A stretch of DNA of 64,000 nt. Source: Anseranas semipalmata (taxonomy: Eukaryota; Chordata; Aves; Anseriformes; Anseranatidae). The stretch's first letter is position 1. Each line of letters opens with the position of its first letter. The stretch spans positions 54,858-118,857 of the forward strand of contig VXAA01000921.1 of the NCBI GenBank assembly GCA_013399115.1, in the 5' to 3' direction. Positions 36,301-48,300 of the stretch are shown piece by piece. The notes beneath the pieces were generated by a model, which saw nothing but the letters and a program-made list of their open reading frames with translations, did not search any database and was not told where the DNA came from. Position numbers and translations under genes: made by a program.

Positions 36301-39300
36301 GATCGATGAGAGGATTACGAGATGGCTAAGAACCTGGTTAAATGGTTGTCAAGAGCAAGGGGGCTTAGAAATAGAGTATTGAGCTGGAGGAGCTTATTAG
36401 CAGAGTTTCTCAAGTTTGGGCTCATTTGTACTTTTGTTGATGACCTGGGTGCATGAAGTAGTAGGAGTGAGCTGACAAAGGTCAATGGTGACATGAGGTG
36501 TGGCACCTCAGAGGCGCGGAGGAGGAGGAGGAGGAGGGGACTTGATGCCTGGGGAGATGGGGGGGAGCAGGAGGTGGGGTGCAGCAGTGGGGGGGGCATT
36601 GGCCTCGGGGCACTGGGAGGCAGCGCCCGATGCATGCGCCTTGTGCCGCTGCTCCTCGCCTGGTGTTGGCACGGCACAGACCTGGCAGCCGGGTGCTGCC
36701 TGGAGCCGGGCGGGGGCAGTGCTCGGCAGCTCCCCTGGCTCCCCGCTGAGGGCAGGGACACCTCGGGCCTCTGCAGCTTCCCCCGGCTGCGAGTGTCACA
36801 GCCGAGCTGTGCAGCATGAGAAGGTTCATCCTTATGTGCACTTTGCACTTTCTGCTTAATTTCAGGCACAGGCTGCAGACAGCTTGCTGGAGACGCTGGC
36901 TTCCTGCAGTACAATGCATTGCTAACGCAGCTGTACGAGCGAACTCCTCTTAAGAGCATGCAAGCTCTGCCAACAAAAATGTGTTTTCCTGGTGTAACTT
37001 AAATTCCTTGGATGAGGCAAGCTACAATGGCAAAAACCTCTGTTGCTGGTGTAATTCTATGGTGAGGTTTGCCTCCCATCAGCCCTCAGCGGGAGGAATT
37101 TGTCTTGCACTTGTAATTGGCATAGCTGTGCAGCAAGACTGTGCGCGCAGACTGAGCCAAAAGGGCACAGAGGCGAGTGGCTGCGGGGTGAGCGATCCGT
37201 CTGCTCCCGGGGCTCTCCTGCTGCTCTTCCCATTCCACTGGTGTCGGTTCTGGAGTCTTGAGGGGAGAGCAGAGGGGCAGCGTGTGCAGCCCTGGCTGCC
37301 GGGCTCGGTGCTTGCGGTGCCGTATTTGTCCCCTCCAGCTGGGGTGGGCAGGGACGCGGCCCCGCAGCCGCCTCCGCATCCCCTCCACACGGCTCTCCCC
37401 GGCTCTCCCGCGTGGCCGGGACGCTGCTCTGCTCCCCGTGGCTGTGCTGGCCGTTTCTGGCAGGTCCCATTCCCGCAGTGGGGACAGGTGGGGGCACGGC
37501 ACGGGGCAGCCGGGCCCCGGGGCACAGCCGGCTCGATGCCCACGCAGCATGCCAGCAGCAGAGCGCGCATCCCAGCTCCTCACACCAGCGAGGCAGAGGA
37601 ACAGCCAGCAGATTTCCTGGCTGGACTTCGGCTGGCGCCTGGCGAAGGGAAGCCAAGGCCCCCACATTGTTTACCATACGCGGAGGACACGAAGTTTCCC
37701 TGGATGGCTCGGTGATGAGCAGCCCAGCGGTCCCGTTTTGGGGGTTTCCAGCAGCAGCGGTGCTGTGTGGGTCCCGGCTGAGGGCAGCCCTGTGCTCGGT
37801 GTGCCTGGCCCTGCCGCACGGCTGCGCAGGAGCTTGCCCTGGGCTCAGCAGCAGCCGGTCCCGCAGGGGTGAGGTATTGATCCCAGGTTTTAACTGAGGC
37901 CAGTGAGTGTCGGAGCAGCCAAGGGAGAAGAAAAATATCCTGCAGCTTCTAAGGGATGGGAGCTGCTTTCCCTCTGGAGAAGGAAAGGAAAGGCTGGGAG
38001 CTTTCTTCCAAAGGGGCTCTGAAGGCAGGCTTGATGGGTCAGCACTGATATTTGCCCATGGAAATTACGGGTGATATACAGAAGTTTGCCTAAGCTTTCT
38101 GGAATGAACTCTCTCTGTAAATCTGCTAGTGTTTATTTTTTAAATTCAGTAGCTCTTTAGTGGCAGTGCTTTTCCTTTTCTTTCTCCTTTCTCTGAGAGG
38201 AGTGTGGACTCTCTAAGGGACCAAACTCGTTTGCTCCATTTCCCTATCCACTCTCAGATATTTGACATTTACTGTGAAACCGAGCCCTGGATGAGCCCCC
38301 GGCTTAAGCCCTGATGCTTCCTCACAGTGGGTCCTCAGAGGTCAAACAGCGAAAGTGAGCTGCTTTCCCTGCCCCGAGAAACCTGCCAGTGACAAACCGT
38401 GACCCCGCTGCAGCTTTGCCATGTGCAGGACTCTCGGCACGTTGAACCTTATCTCAAAACTGAAAACCACCACGGAGCCAACAAACCACAGCCTGGCCCT
38501 GCTGCGCCCAGCGGCCCTGGCCGTGCCACGAGAAGCGGCGCGCGGCCGCCTGTAGCGTGTGCCACGCTCGGGCAGTGCTGCCGCTCCGTCGCGGCCCTGC
38601 CGGCCCGCTCTGCCCTGCCAGGGAAGCGAGTCGCCGGTGCAGTTTGTGTTGCTGTGCAGAAAGGCGTTAAGCTGCTCGGTAGCAGCTGGCTGAAGCTCAG
38701 GTCGGATGCTCTGACTGTGAGCGTGCAGCCCCGCCGCCTCCTTGCGCTTGTTCTGCTGCGATGCTCCCTCGCGGCTTCCTATTTTTGGAGCCACGGGGTG
38801 GATGGGCCACGAGCATCCGCACGCTGTGCAGGACCACCTGTGTCCTGAAGAGTGTCTGCCTTAGGCTCTGGCCTCGTTGTGTTTTACATGGAAATGCTGT
38901 CTCCTGGTGACGTGGGGTGCCCGCTGGTGGGGGTGCTCCTCCCGGCAGAGCTGCGCCGGGGGCTGCTGGGGGCAGTGCCTCAGCGGCCGAAGTGCCTTCT
39001 CCCGTGGCGCAGGGACCACCTCGCCGCCCTGGCTCGCGCTGGCCTCGGGGACGGTCCTGATGCTGGGGAAGGACGGTCTGCGGGACCAGGCTCCACGGGC
39101 AAGGCTGGCAGCACCTGCTTCCCTGCTTGTTCTTTGTCTCTATAGCCATGTAATTAATGCAATTAAAAGATGATTACTGACTTGTTCTGCTTTATGGCAG
39201 GATTGAAGGACTCCAAAATCTTTTGCAGGTAGCACAAATTGTCCATTTGGAAAGGTGAGGCAGAGCTGGAGCTCTTCTATGGATGATACTTTGCCAAGTG

Positions 39301-42300
39301 CTGGGGAGCCCCTGAGGTGCCAAACACAAATAAAAACCATATTGTCCTCAGGCCTAAGCTGAGGGACTGTGCATGGGCCACTGTGTTGTCTGCGTGTGTC
39401 CGTTTGGAACTTGTCTGTGGCGCTGCTGCTGCTTTGGTCTCAGCTGCCATTCGCTCCTGAAAGGCATGAGCTGGAATACATATTTGCTTAAAATTAAGAG
39501 ATGGAACTGGAGATGCTTGGGAGAGGAGATGTCAGAGATTTGGAGAGCCATCAGCTTAATGAAGGGAAATGTGGGGTAACTCCATGGCTGGGAGCCAGGG
39601 ACCCGGTTCTTCTGATGTTTGCTTGGTCCCCTGACTGCCACGGTCAGCGCGTGGGATGCCGGGCAGTCACTCAGCGCTGATTTAGCCATGCTGGTGGTGA
39701 GGAGCTAGGCAGCATGAGTAAGTTGAGTCAGTATCCTTGCTGCTCATCCTGATCTGGCACCGTTCCTCGTAGATTTTAAGGTGCTTCCCAGAGATCTGTG
39801 CGAGACTTGGCGTCCCCAGGTCACAGAGAGGGATAAGGGACACATACGGGTGGTGGGAGCAAGGACAGGAGCGAATCCCTGGTGGCTGAGACCGCCCGTT
39901 CTTCGGCAGAGCCACGAGTCTGGGCCAAAGCAGTGGTGTGCTGCCTCCTCCCCGGGCGGTTCTGGGATGGGAAGGTCCTGCTGGTGCTGGTGCCCAGTCT
40001 GCAGCTTCTGGGTCAACCCCATTCTGTGGGGATTTAAGGTTGGGATTCGTTTGCCTCCCTCAGAAGGGCTGTGCCTTTTTTGTGCTTGTAGATGCCAAGT
40101 GGTTTCCAGCTGGGGAGGTCGGATGTTCTGCGTCAGGCATTTGCTGCTTCCTATTGGGGACATAGGGAAAAGGCACTGATAGGCTTGACTTGCCCTGGGT
40201 GTCCTGAGACTTTGTAGGTCACCTTCCTTAGTGTAAGCAGAAAAAGGAGAGCCTGGGTTTTGGAAGTATTTGAACCATATTTGAAACCCATTTGGGCACA
40301 GGCAGAGCCTGTCCAGCTGGGTGGTGGCCAGCCAGAAGCAGTGAGCAATAGCTCGCTCCTCTTGCAAAACCAGTTTTCCTGGTGGACAATGCAAAACCAG
40401 TGAATTACATGAGCATTTTCTGGTGTTCCCATGGCCTTTTCCCTTGCCAACCCCTTCACCTGGTGTCCCTGATCCCTCTCTGCCCTAGCACCACCAGGAC
40501 TCACCAATTCAGGGTGTGTGTGGGGCTCCCTCCTGGGGCCACCCCGACACGGGGGCAGAGTGCTCCTCCCCTGGAGGTCCGACCCTGTGAGGTGCCATCG
40601 GTCCCTCTAGCCCCCAGTGGGCACAGCTGGAGGCCCCCCCGTATCGTTTTTCTGTTGTGATATTTTTTTAATACAGTGGGGACTAGGAAGTCCCTTCTTA
40701 AACTTTTTTTAGGTGGAAGGATGCCAAGTAAAATAAAAACTGAATTTTCCAGTTTGGGGCTTCCCAGTGGTAATTTTAAACAAAGCAATGAAGTTTATAT
40801 TTTGTGGGGAAAATCGGAGATTCTGCAGAGAGCTCTTTGTTTAAGCCTTGGTACCTGGAGAAGCGCTTGCAGTGGGAGCAGGGAGTGGCCGGTAAGGAGC
40901 AGACCCCTCTTCTCCCACCCCAAATCACCTTTGGTCTGCAGAGAGGGGTCTCCGCGCGGAAGCTGGTGGGCCAGCTGGGTGACCTGGCGCCAGGGTCTCT
41001 GCCCAGCCGTGGAGCCCTCCGGGAGCTGGAGGCTGCACCTCGGCAGCTGCTGGCATTGGAGACAGCTCCTGCTTTCGGAGGTGGGTGAAACCGGAGTGAA
41101 CTGAAGGCTGCGGCTGGTGCTGAGCGGCCCTGTCCATGCCTTTGTGCCCAGCTGAGGACCAGCACAGCGGGACTGTGCCGGGTAGGAGGGGTGGAGGCTC
41201 ATGTAGGAGCTGCCTCCCGCAGCAACAGGCAGCTTCTAAGCAGCATGGTTGGATCGACTCCGCTGCCGGAGGATGGCATTTCTGTGACTGGTCGTGTAAT
41301 TCCTTGGGAATCCAGGGGCTGTGGCAGACGGGAAGATTAGCATTGTAAAATACTATTTGATGTTAGGAAGAAAACAAAGTTAACAAGTTTGGGTCCAGAA
41401 CTAAGACTCTCCACCATTTAAAAGACCGACCCAAGTCCATCATCCCGTGACGTGGTTTAACAGTATAACGCAGCCCTCGTGCAGGAAATTCACTGCTCCC
41501 CAAAGGCTTTCGAGAGGACCAGGCTCTGCTTTGTTGGCAGGATGAAAGGCTGCTGGTGGTGACTGTTCAAGGTGAAACTAAGCTCAGCCCCCCCCCATCA
41601 AAGCCTGTTCCCATGGAAATTAGGGGGTGGTGGTGACAATCTGCATGGAATTGAGCCCTCAGGTACCCCGGGTGCGAGCTCTGCTGTTCTCCCAGCGGCA
41701 CTGGGTCAGGAGGGGCAGCGGGTCCCTGCCTTCGCTCAGCATCTCGCAGGCGGCAGTGTTCGCTGCCAGGCGGAGCAGTGCTGCCAGGGCGGGCTGGGGG
41801 CTGCTGATCGAGGGGCTGCAGAATACCAGAGGGGCCCTGCCACACCACTAATTACGCTAATTACGTAATGCACTAATTGCAGGCGTATGAGCTAATTGCA
41901 GAGACTGTTAAATACTGTGTGGTTCTCCAGATGCTGGACCCAATTGGTCCCAGACTGATGTGAATACCTGCTAAGCCTCCTCAAATGCAGCTGCGTGCAC
42001 GTGGAACCGGCTGCCCCACCAGGAGGCACCGCTGATGTGCCAGAGCCTGGTGGCTCCCAGTGCCCAGGCTACTGGGGCCCATGCTGCGCCATGCAGGGGT
42101 GCTGTGGTGGTGCCATCCGTGCTGCCTGCGGACCTGCGGGGCTGCAGAGTCACCAGAGCTGGTTTTCCTGAGTCCTTGGCATGTGTTTCAGCCTGTTCTG
42201 CAGTAACTGTGCAGCCCTCTGCCCTTCTCCAGTTGTCACAGCTCTCCTGGCTTATTTAAATGATAAAGACCCAGTGCTTTGCAGGAAGGGATGAGGGTCC

Positions 42301-45300
42301 TGAGCTGTGAGCCCACGGGAGCAGGGCTTGGGCACCCCCTGTCCAAAGGGGCAGCCTGCGGCAACTTTGCCAGCTTGAAAATAAATACAGGTGAGGAAGA
42401 AAAAGCAAAACGTCCTTTGCTTGTTTGCACTTGTGGCTGGGCTCGGGCTGCTCCAAGCTATTTATGGCACTTGGCCGTGGCGGCTCTGCGTGCGTGCAGC
42501 GTTGGCGCTGATCCCCCAGCCTGGGGGCATGGCCCTGGTGGCCTCGAGGAGGGGTCTCGCCAGGACCCTGCATCAAGGCGTGTCTCTTACAGGGTGCGGT
42601 GGCTGACAGAGGGGGTCCCTGGGAGGGGCAGACCCCACGGCGGTGGTTGGGACACGGTACCGGCCACCTGGTAACTCCGGCTGTGCCGGGCTCTTCCTGC
42701 TCTGCTGCCCGGATGGGCCAGGTGGGCTCTGCAGCAGGACTGGGAGATGGGGATGCGTGCTCGGTGTGACCAAACCCAACGTCTCCCTTCCCATCACCTC
42801 CTGCCCCACGCTCGGTTCTCCCTGCTGCATCCCACGTGCCCGCGGCGCCGCGCAGCCGCCAGCCGGGATGGGGAAGCCCTCCTGGAGCCACGCCGGTCTT
42901 CAAACGCTCGCCCACTTCCTGCCCAACCTGTTTCGGGCACTTCCCCGCGGAGCCACCCTTTTAAATAACAAAGCGGCAGTCCCGCAGTGCCTCTGGCTTG
43001 GAGAAACATTAACCAGGGGAGGTGTCAGGGCTGGGGATAGTGGCCAGGCTGGTGCTCAGCCTCTGCTGCTCCGCGCTGGGCTCCCGTAAGGACGTGTGGT
43101 AGCAGCAGCAGCTCCCGAGGTGTGAAGAAGGCTGTCCCGGCGGGGGCGACGCGGGGAAGATGATGGATTTCCTGCGGGGCCTCCTGGTGAGTGCCGTGCC
43201 GCCCTGAGGGCGCGCGGGGGAGAAGCGCGGGGCAGGAGCTCGGCTGCGAGCACCTCCGTGTGCTTGGTCCTCAGCTGCACGCTGCTGGCGCGGCTTTCTT
43301 TCTGGGTGTCATTTTCTTTGGAAACCTTCAACGTGGGCATTTACTGGCTGCGCTGCTGCTTCTGCTCTGAGTTGCTCCTAGTCCACAGGCACCTGCTTGC
43401 CGAAACGCACCTCTGGGGTGCTGTGGGGTTCAACAGGCGCTTGTGCTCAAGCTAACGTGGCTTTGGAACAGACTTGATGCGGGAGGAGAGGAATAAATGC
43501 TTTTCTGTGCTGGAATGCTGGGATGCGATGCTGAGCATCCCTTCTCCATGCTGTCAGGGTAACACATTTAGCTGTGAGGGAGCATGGACACGTGAGCAGG
43601 AAGGGAATAACAACTGTACCATTTTTGGCTCGAGTTTTTTGTGTTTCTGAAGTCATTAGTACAAGCTACTGGATAGGTTTGTCCTGCCTAAGGTGGCAGG
43701 GGAAATGACTTTCCTCACTGGTGTTGCCTTTGCTTGCATTTAAAAAGCAGGTGCAGTCACTGCAGTTTGGAGCAGATAGGCTCGGTGACTCAACTGGAGT
43801 AAGGATAAACTCTGTGTTGGCTAAAGCCACTGCAGGTGACATTACTTCCGACTGAGCGACACAAAGGTATAATTGTCTTAACTGTAATTACCAAAATATT
43901 TGTGGCCCAGTAAAGCTTGGCTTCAAGTATGCATAAATTCCTAATGGGTACAGACTGCTGTGTGTTTCATTAAATATGTGTACACATTTTCTGCTGGAAC
44001 TCACTTTAGAAGGTAGATCAGGTTTTGCTCTGCAGTTTTGCCTGTCTGGTTCTGGCTGTTGACAGTGGGAGCTGAAAACTATTGTCTCAAAGAGCACGTG
44101 TCCATTGCAGAGCGTTGAAGATAAAGCGGTACCTAAAAGGAGCTTGAAATAAGGAAAAGCCTTTTTAAAGTACTCCTAGTTTGGGCACAGAGCTCTTTTG
44201 AACCCTGGGTTCATTTTTCCTGCTGCAGGTGCAGTAGATAAAAAAGGGGCATAGTCTAAGGGTAGAAATATGGCCAAGGCTGCTGCTGGGCTGTGCCAAT
44301 CCCGGCTGTGCTGCAGCGTCTTCCTTCCACCACAGCTGCTGTGAATTGGAGCGGTCACTGGGCTGCTCGTGCAGCAAGCCTCACCTTGGATTGCTACAGT
44401 TAGTGAAAAGAAACCCTGTCTTTCATTTCTTCATCTCCTTCTCTGTTTTTGTTCTTTCTCTTTTCTGTCTCTTGAGAAATTCACTTTAGTCTAGAGCTCA
44501 CCAAAACTTTCCCTGGTGCCCTGCTCTTTGGCACGGTGCTGTGACCCCCCCCCGCCCCGCGTCCTGCAGTCCCCTCTGCAAACCGTTTCTGAGAACCAGC
44601 AGTGCTGGTGCTGCCGGTCCTGCTTTCTGCTCTCCCTCCCCAGACCGAAGGCATTTGCCATAGCCCCAGCCTCTTCTCAGCAGTGTAAACCATCATCCCA
44701 TCCTCCTGCAGCTGCAGCATGATGCCAGAGCAAATGTGGATTAAAGGAGGATGGGGGAGAGGAGGAAAGAGGCTGCTTCATCATGTCTCCAGCATAGCCA
44801 CATATTGATTTACTGGGAGTGCCCCAATATTGACAGCTGGAGTCTGCCTAGAAAATTTATTTGCACATACTCGGGAGCAGGAGAGGCTGTGCGAGGGTGG
44901 GGGACCATGCAGCCGACGTCCCCAGTGGCCGTACTGCCAAAGGGGCAGCACCGCGGGTGCCGGTGCGTTGAGGAGCCGGTGCTCACTGCGGAACATGGAT
45001 TTGCCCACGCCCTTGCCCCAGTCCAGCCCATGCCTGCTGTGTCCCAGCTGCCCCGGCAGCGCTGTGCGCAGGAGCGGGGGGCCCTGGCAGCGCAGGTAGG
45101 GTGAGGCAGGAGCAGGATTCCTCAAATCCCCCCTCTCGTCTCTGGTCGTGCACCCGCGAGCCCGCACCAAGCTCCCAGCCTGTCCAAAGGCGCAGGAGGG
45201 GCTGCACGGGTTGGGATGCTGGTGGGATGGGGAAGCCCCGGGCAGTGGCACAGTGGGTGACGGGGGCTGTGGGAGCGGGATGTGCTGCCTGGCTGTGGGG

Positions 45301-48300
45301 TTGGGGCCGCAGCCTCTCTGTGCCGTGCTGCTCTCCGGTGGAGTGTGTGGGATTCTCAGCCAGAGCCTGCAGCTTTATTTCGTCGGGCGAGGCTGCCAGC
45401 CCTGCCCCGGGCAGCTCGGCAGGCGGCGGCAGCATCGCTGGTGCTGCGGGGGGCCGGTGGGATGCAGAGCCCAGGGCTCACACCTGGCACGGTGAGGGAG
45501 GTGGGGAATGCTGTTATAGGTGTTTCGTTTGCAAGAGTGTTTATCTGCTTTCTGGATCTGGCCCCACAGGGGCCTGTTGCATTTCAAAAGTAGATTTTTT
45601 TTGCTGCCGGTTTATGTATAAAGACCCCACAGCGCTTGGCAGCCGTCTGGGCTTTCTCCCTGCCTGATCTCCAAGACCAAGCGTTGGCCGAACAGGAGGA
45701 AATAGCGCATCCGTGGAGCCGCAGTGCGCGAGGTCTCCTTCCCCTTCCCCAGTGCCCGCCCGGCAGCGCCGGCGTGTGGGGCAGGGTGGCCGGGCAGCTC
45801 CGCTCGGCGTCTCCAGCCCGTGTCGGTGCTGCGGGGAGCTGGAAACGTGGAACTGAGCAGCCCAAGAAAAACACCGGGAACAAAAGGGACCCAAAGAGAT
45901 TGTCCAAACTATGGTGCCAGCGCTGATGTGATTAGAAACAAATAACTAAAGAATCTTTATCAAACTTTACACAACGCAGGCTGGGAAATTGTCCGGGGTG
46001 ACTGTAATTTGCAGGGTTGAATTGCACAAGTGCAGAGCAAGCTCTGAGTCACGGCGAAGCACCGGGCACTGCCGGGCCCCGCTCAGCCCTTCGCGGCGCC
46101 GCGCTGGAAGCGAAGCGCTTGCTGCAGGGCAGCCCCGGCGGCTCCCAGCTGCGGCGTGAGCTGGGGCTGCCTGACCTCGTGCCCGGTTCGGTCGGACAGG
46201 AGATTTCTCTCTCTTCCTTTTCAGTCTGCAGAATTCTTCGAAATGCTGGAGAAAATGCAGGTGAGCAGCGGTGTGTCGGTGAGGCCAGCCGCGTTTCCCC
46301 GCCCCAGGCACCTCCGCGGAGCTGCTGCGAGGACAGCGATCCCAAAGCACCTCGCACGTTTACCATGTCGGGAAGCCCTGCGCTGCCATAACGTGCTTTG
46401 AATTTTTGCCGAAGGCACCAGGGCCGTGTGATCTCTGCTGGAAGGGGTCACAGGAGGTGCCCTGCGACGGAGGCTTTGCCGAGGGGGGGTGGTCTGGGTG
46501 TCCCTGGTGGGCGGCGCAGTCCCCAGTGGGTGGGAGCAGGGGGTGGCCGTTCCTCTGCTTGCTGCCAGGCTGAAGCAAACATTAGGAGAAAGCCCGGGCC
46601 TGTCACACGTCAGGAGGCATCTTCCGTGCTCTGCAGGGATGGCAGTTCAGGTGATTTTCTTTAAGAGCCCGTCTTGGAGAAATTAAGATGAAGCTGGAGT
46701 GCAATATGGGGCACTTTGTGTTAGGTGCTGTGCCAGCACCTGGGAAACGACAGTCCCTACCTCAAATTCGCGATTTTTCACTGTAGTGTCGCTGTGTCCC
46801 AGGTTTGCCCCACCCCTCCCCGTCCCCCCTTCGGCAGTGTGACGCCAGCCGCGCGGGGCAGCTCTGCCTGGCTCCCCAAGGACAGGAGCTCCGCTCGTGC
46901 CGCTGCCTCAGGGTGACGTCACTGTCACGAAACGTCTGCCAGTGTCGTCTGTGCTGTTGAAAACATCCTCATTATTTGATCTGTTTGTTTTGTTCCAAAC
47001 AGGCACCAAAACTTGAAGAACAGAGAACTGGAAGCCAAAAGCATAAGGTTTGTTGGATTTTGTTTCTTTCATGGACCTTTTCAAGCATCCCCTTTATCTC
47101 CAGAAATCAGGGCTTTAATGCTTGTAGCCAAAGACAGTCACTCAAAGGACTAAAAAGGATTTAAGAGTTATCTAAAAGCAAGGCGCTGATTGAATTGCAA
47201 AGATAAGAGAGTGGTGCATGTAAATCTCTAATCCAGCTTTGTGTCCAAACCAGTGTATTTCAGCAGCGAGTGATTTAAAATGGCTGGGTTTTGTACGTGG
47301 CGTGGGGAAGCTTGCACCGCTGCCCGAACGGGGAGCAGGGTGCAGCAGGACGGGCGGTGCTGCGGGCGGCCCAGAGCCCAGAGCCGGCCCCGCGGCGTGT
47401 GCACACTGCCCCACGCAGCAGCATCGCCCGACCCCGTCACTCAACGCGTGAGGTCGGGTTTGGGGTGCGGGGTCGGGCAGGACTGGCACAGCCGGGCAGC
47501 GCTCCGGTTGTGCTGGGAAGGGCTGTGGTTTTACGGGACGGCTGGCAGGGCGCAAACAGTCATACGCGGTGTTGTGATTCCTTTTCCAGGAAGACTACAT
47601 CCCGTACCCCAGCATCGATGAGGTGGGTGCTCTGCAACACGCTCGGGCAATGCCTTTCCAAAAGTGCCGACAGAAGGGGAGCGCGCACGGATCCTGTGCC
47701 CGGCAGGAGCTGTGCAAAGCACATTTCCTGTCCCCTTGCTCCACCTCTGTGGCTCAGCCTTTCTCGGGCAGCACACAGCCCTCTTCTAGGAGAGGCACCG
47801 GAGAGGGGCAGGAGCTGCCCCGTGGCGCGGGCCGGGGGCTGCTGTGGGAGGGGCGGCAGGGGCGACGAGCCCCCACAGCCGCTCCGGCGCTGCCCGTCCC
47901 CCCCCGTGCCTCCCCAGATCCTCGAGAAGGGCAGCCCCTACCCGCTGATCATCCTGCCCCAGTTTGGGGGATACTGGATCGAAGACCCGGAAAACCTCGG
48001 CACGCCCACCTCGTCCGACAGCAGCATCTGCGAGGAGGAGGAGGAAAACCTCAGCCCCAGCACCTATGGGTACAAGCTGGAGTGCAAAGGAGAGGCCAGA
48101 GCCTACAGGAAGCATTTTCTGGGGAAGGTGGGTGCCAGAGGTGGTGAGGAGTCAGCTGAAAATTGCCCCCACCCCACCCAGGAGAAAAAAAAAAATCCTC
48201 CAATTGTGAGCAAAACGGGCACATTTTACAACTTGCCTCTGCGAGGAGAGGAGGGGACGGCTGGTTTGCAGCGATGGCCACCGTGCCCAGGCGCCTGCGG

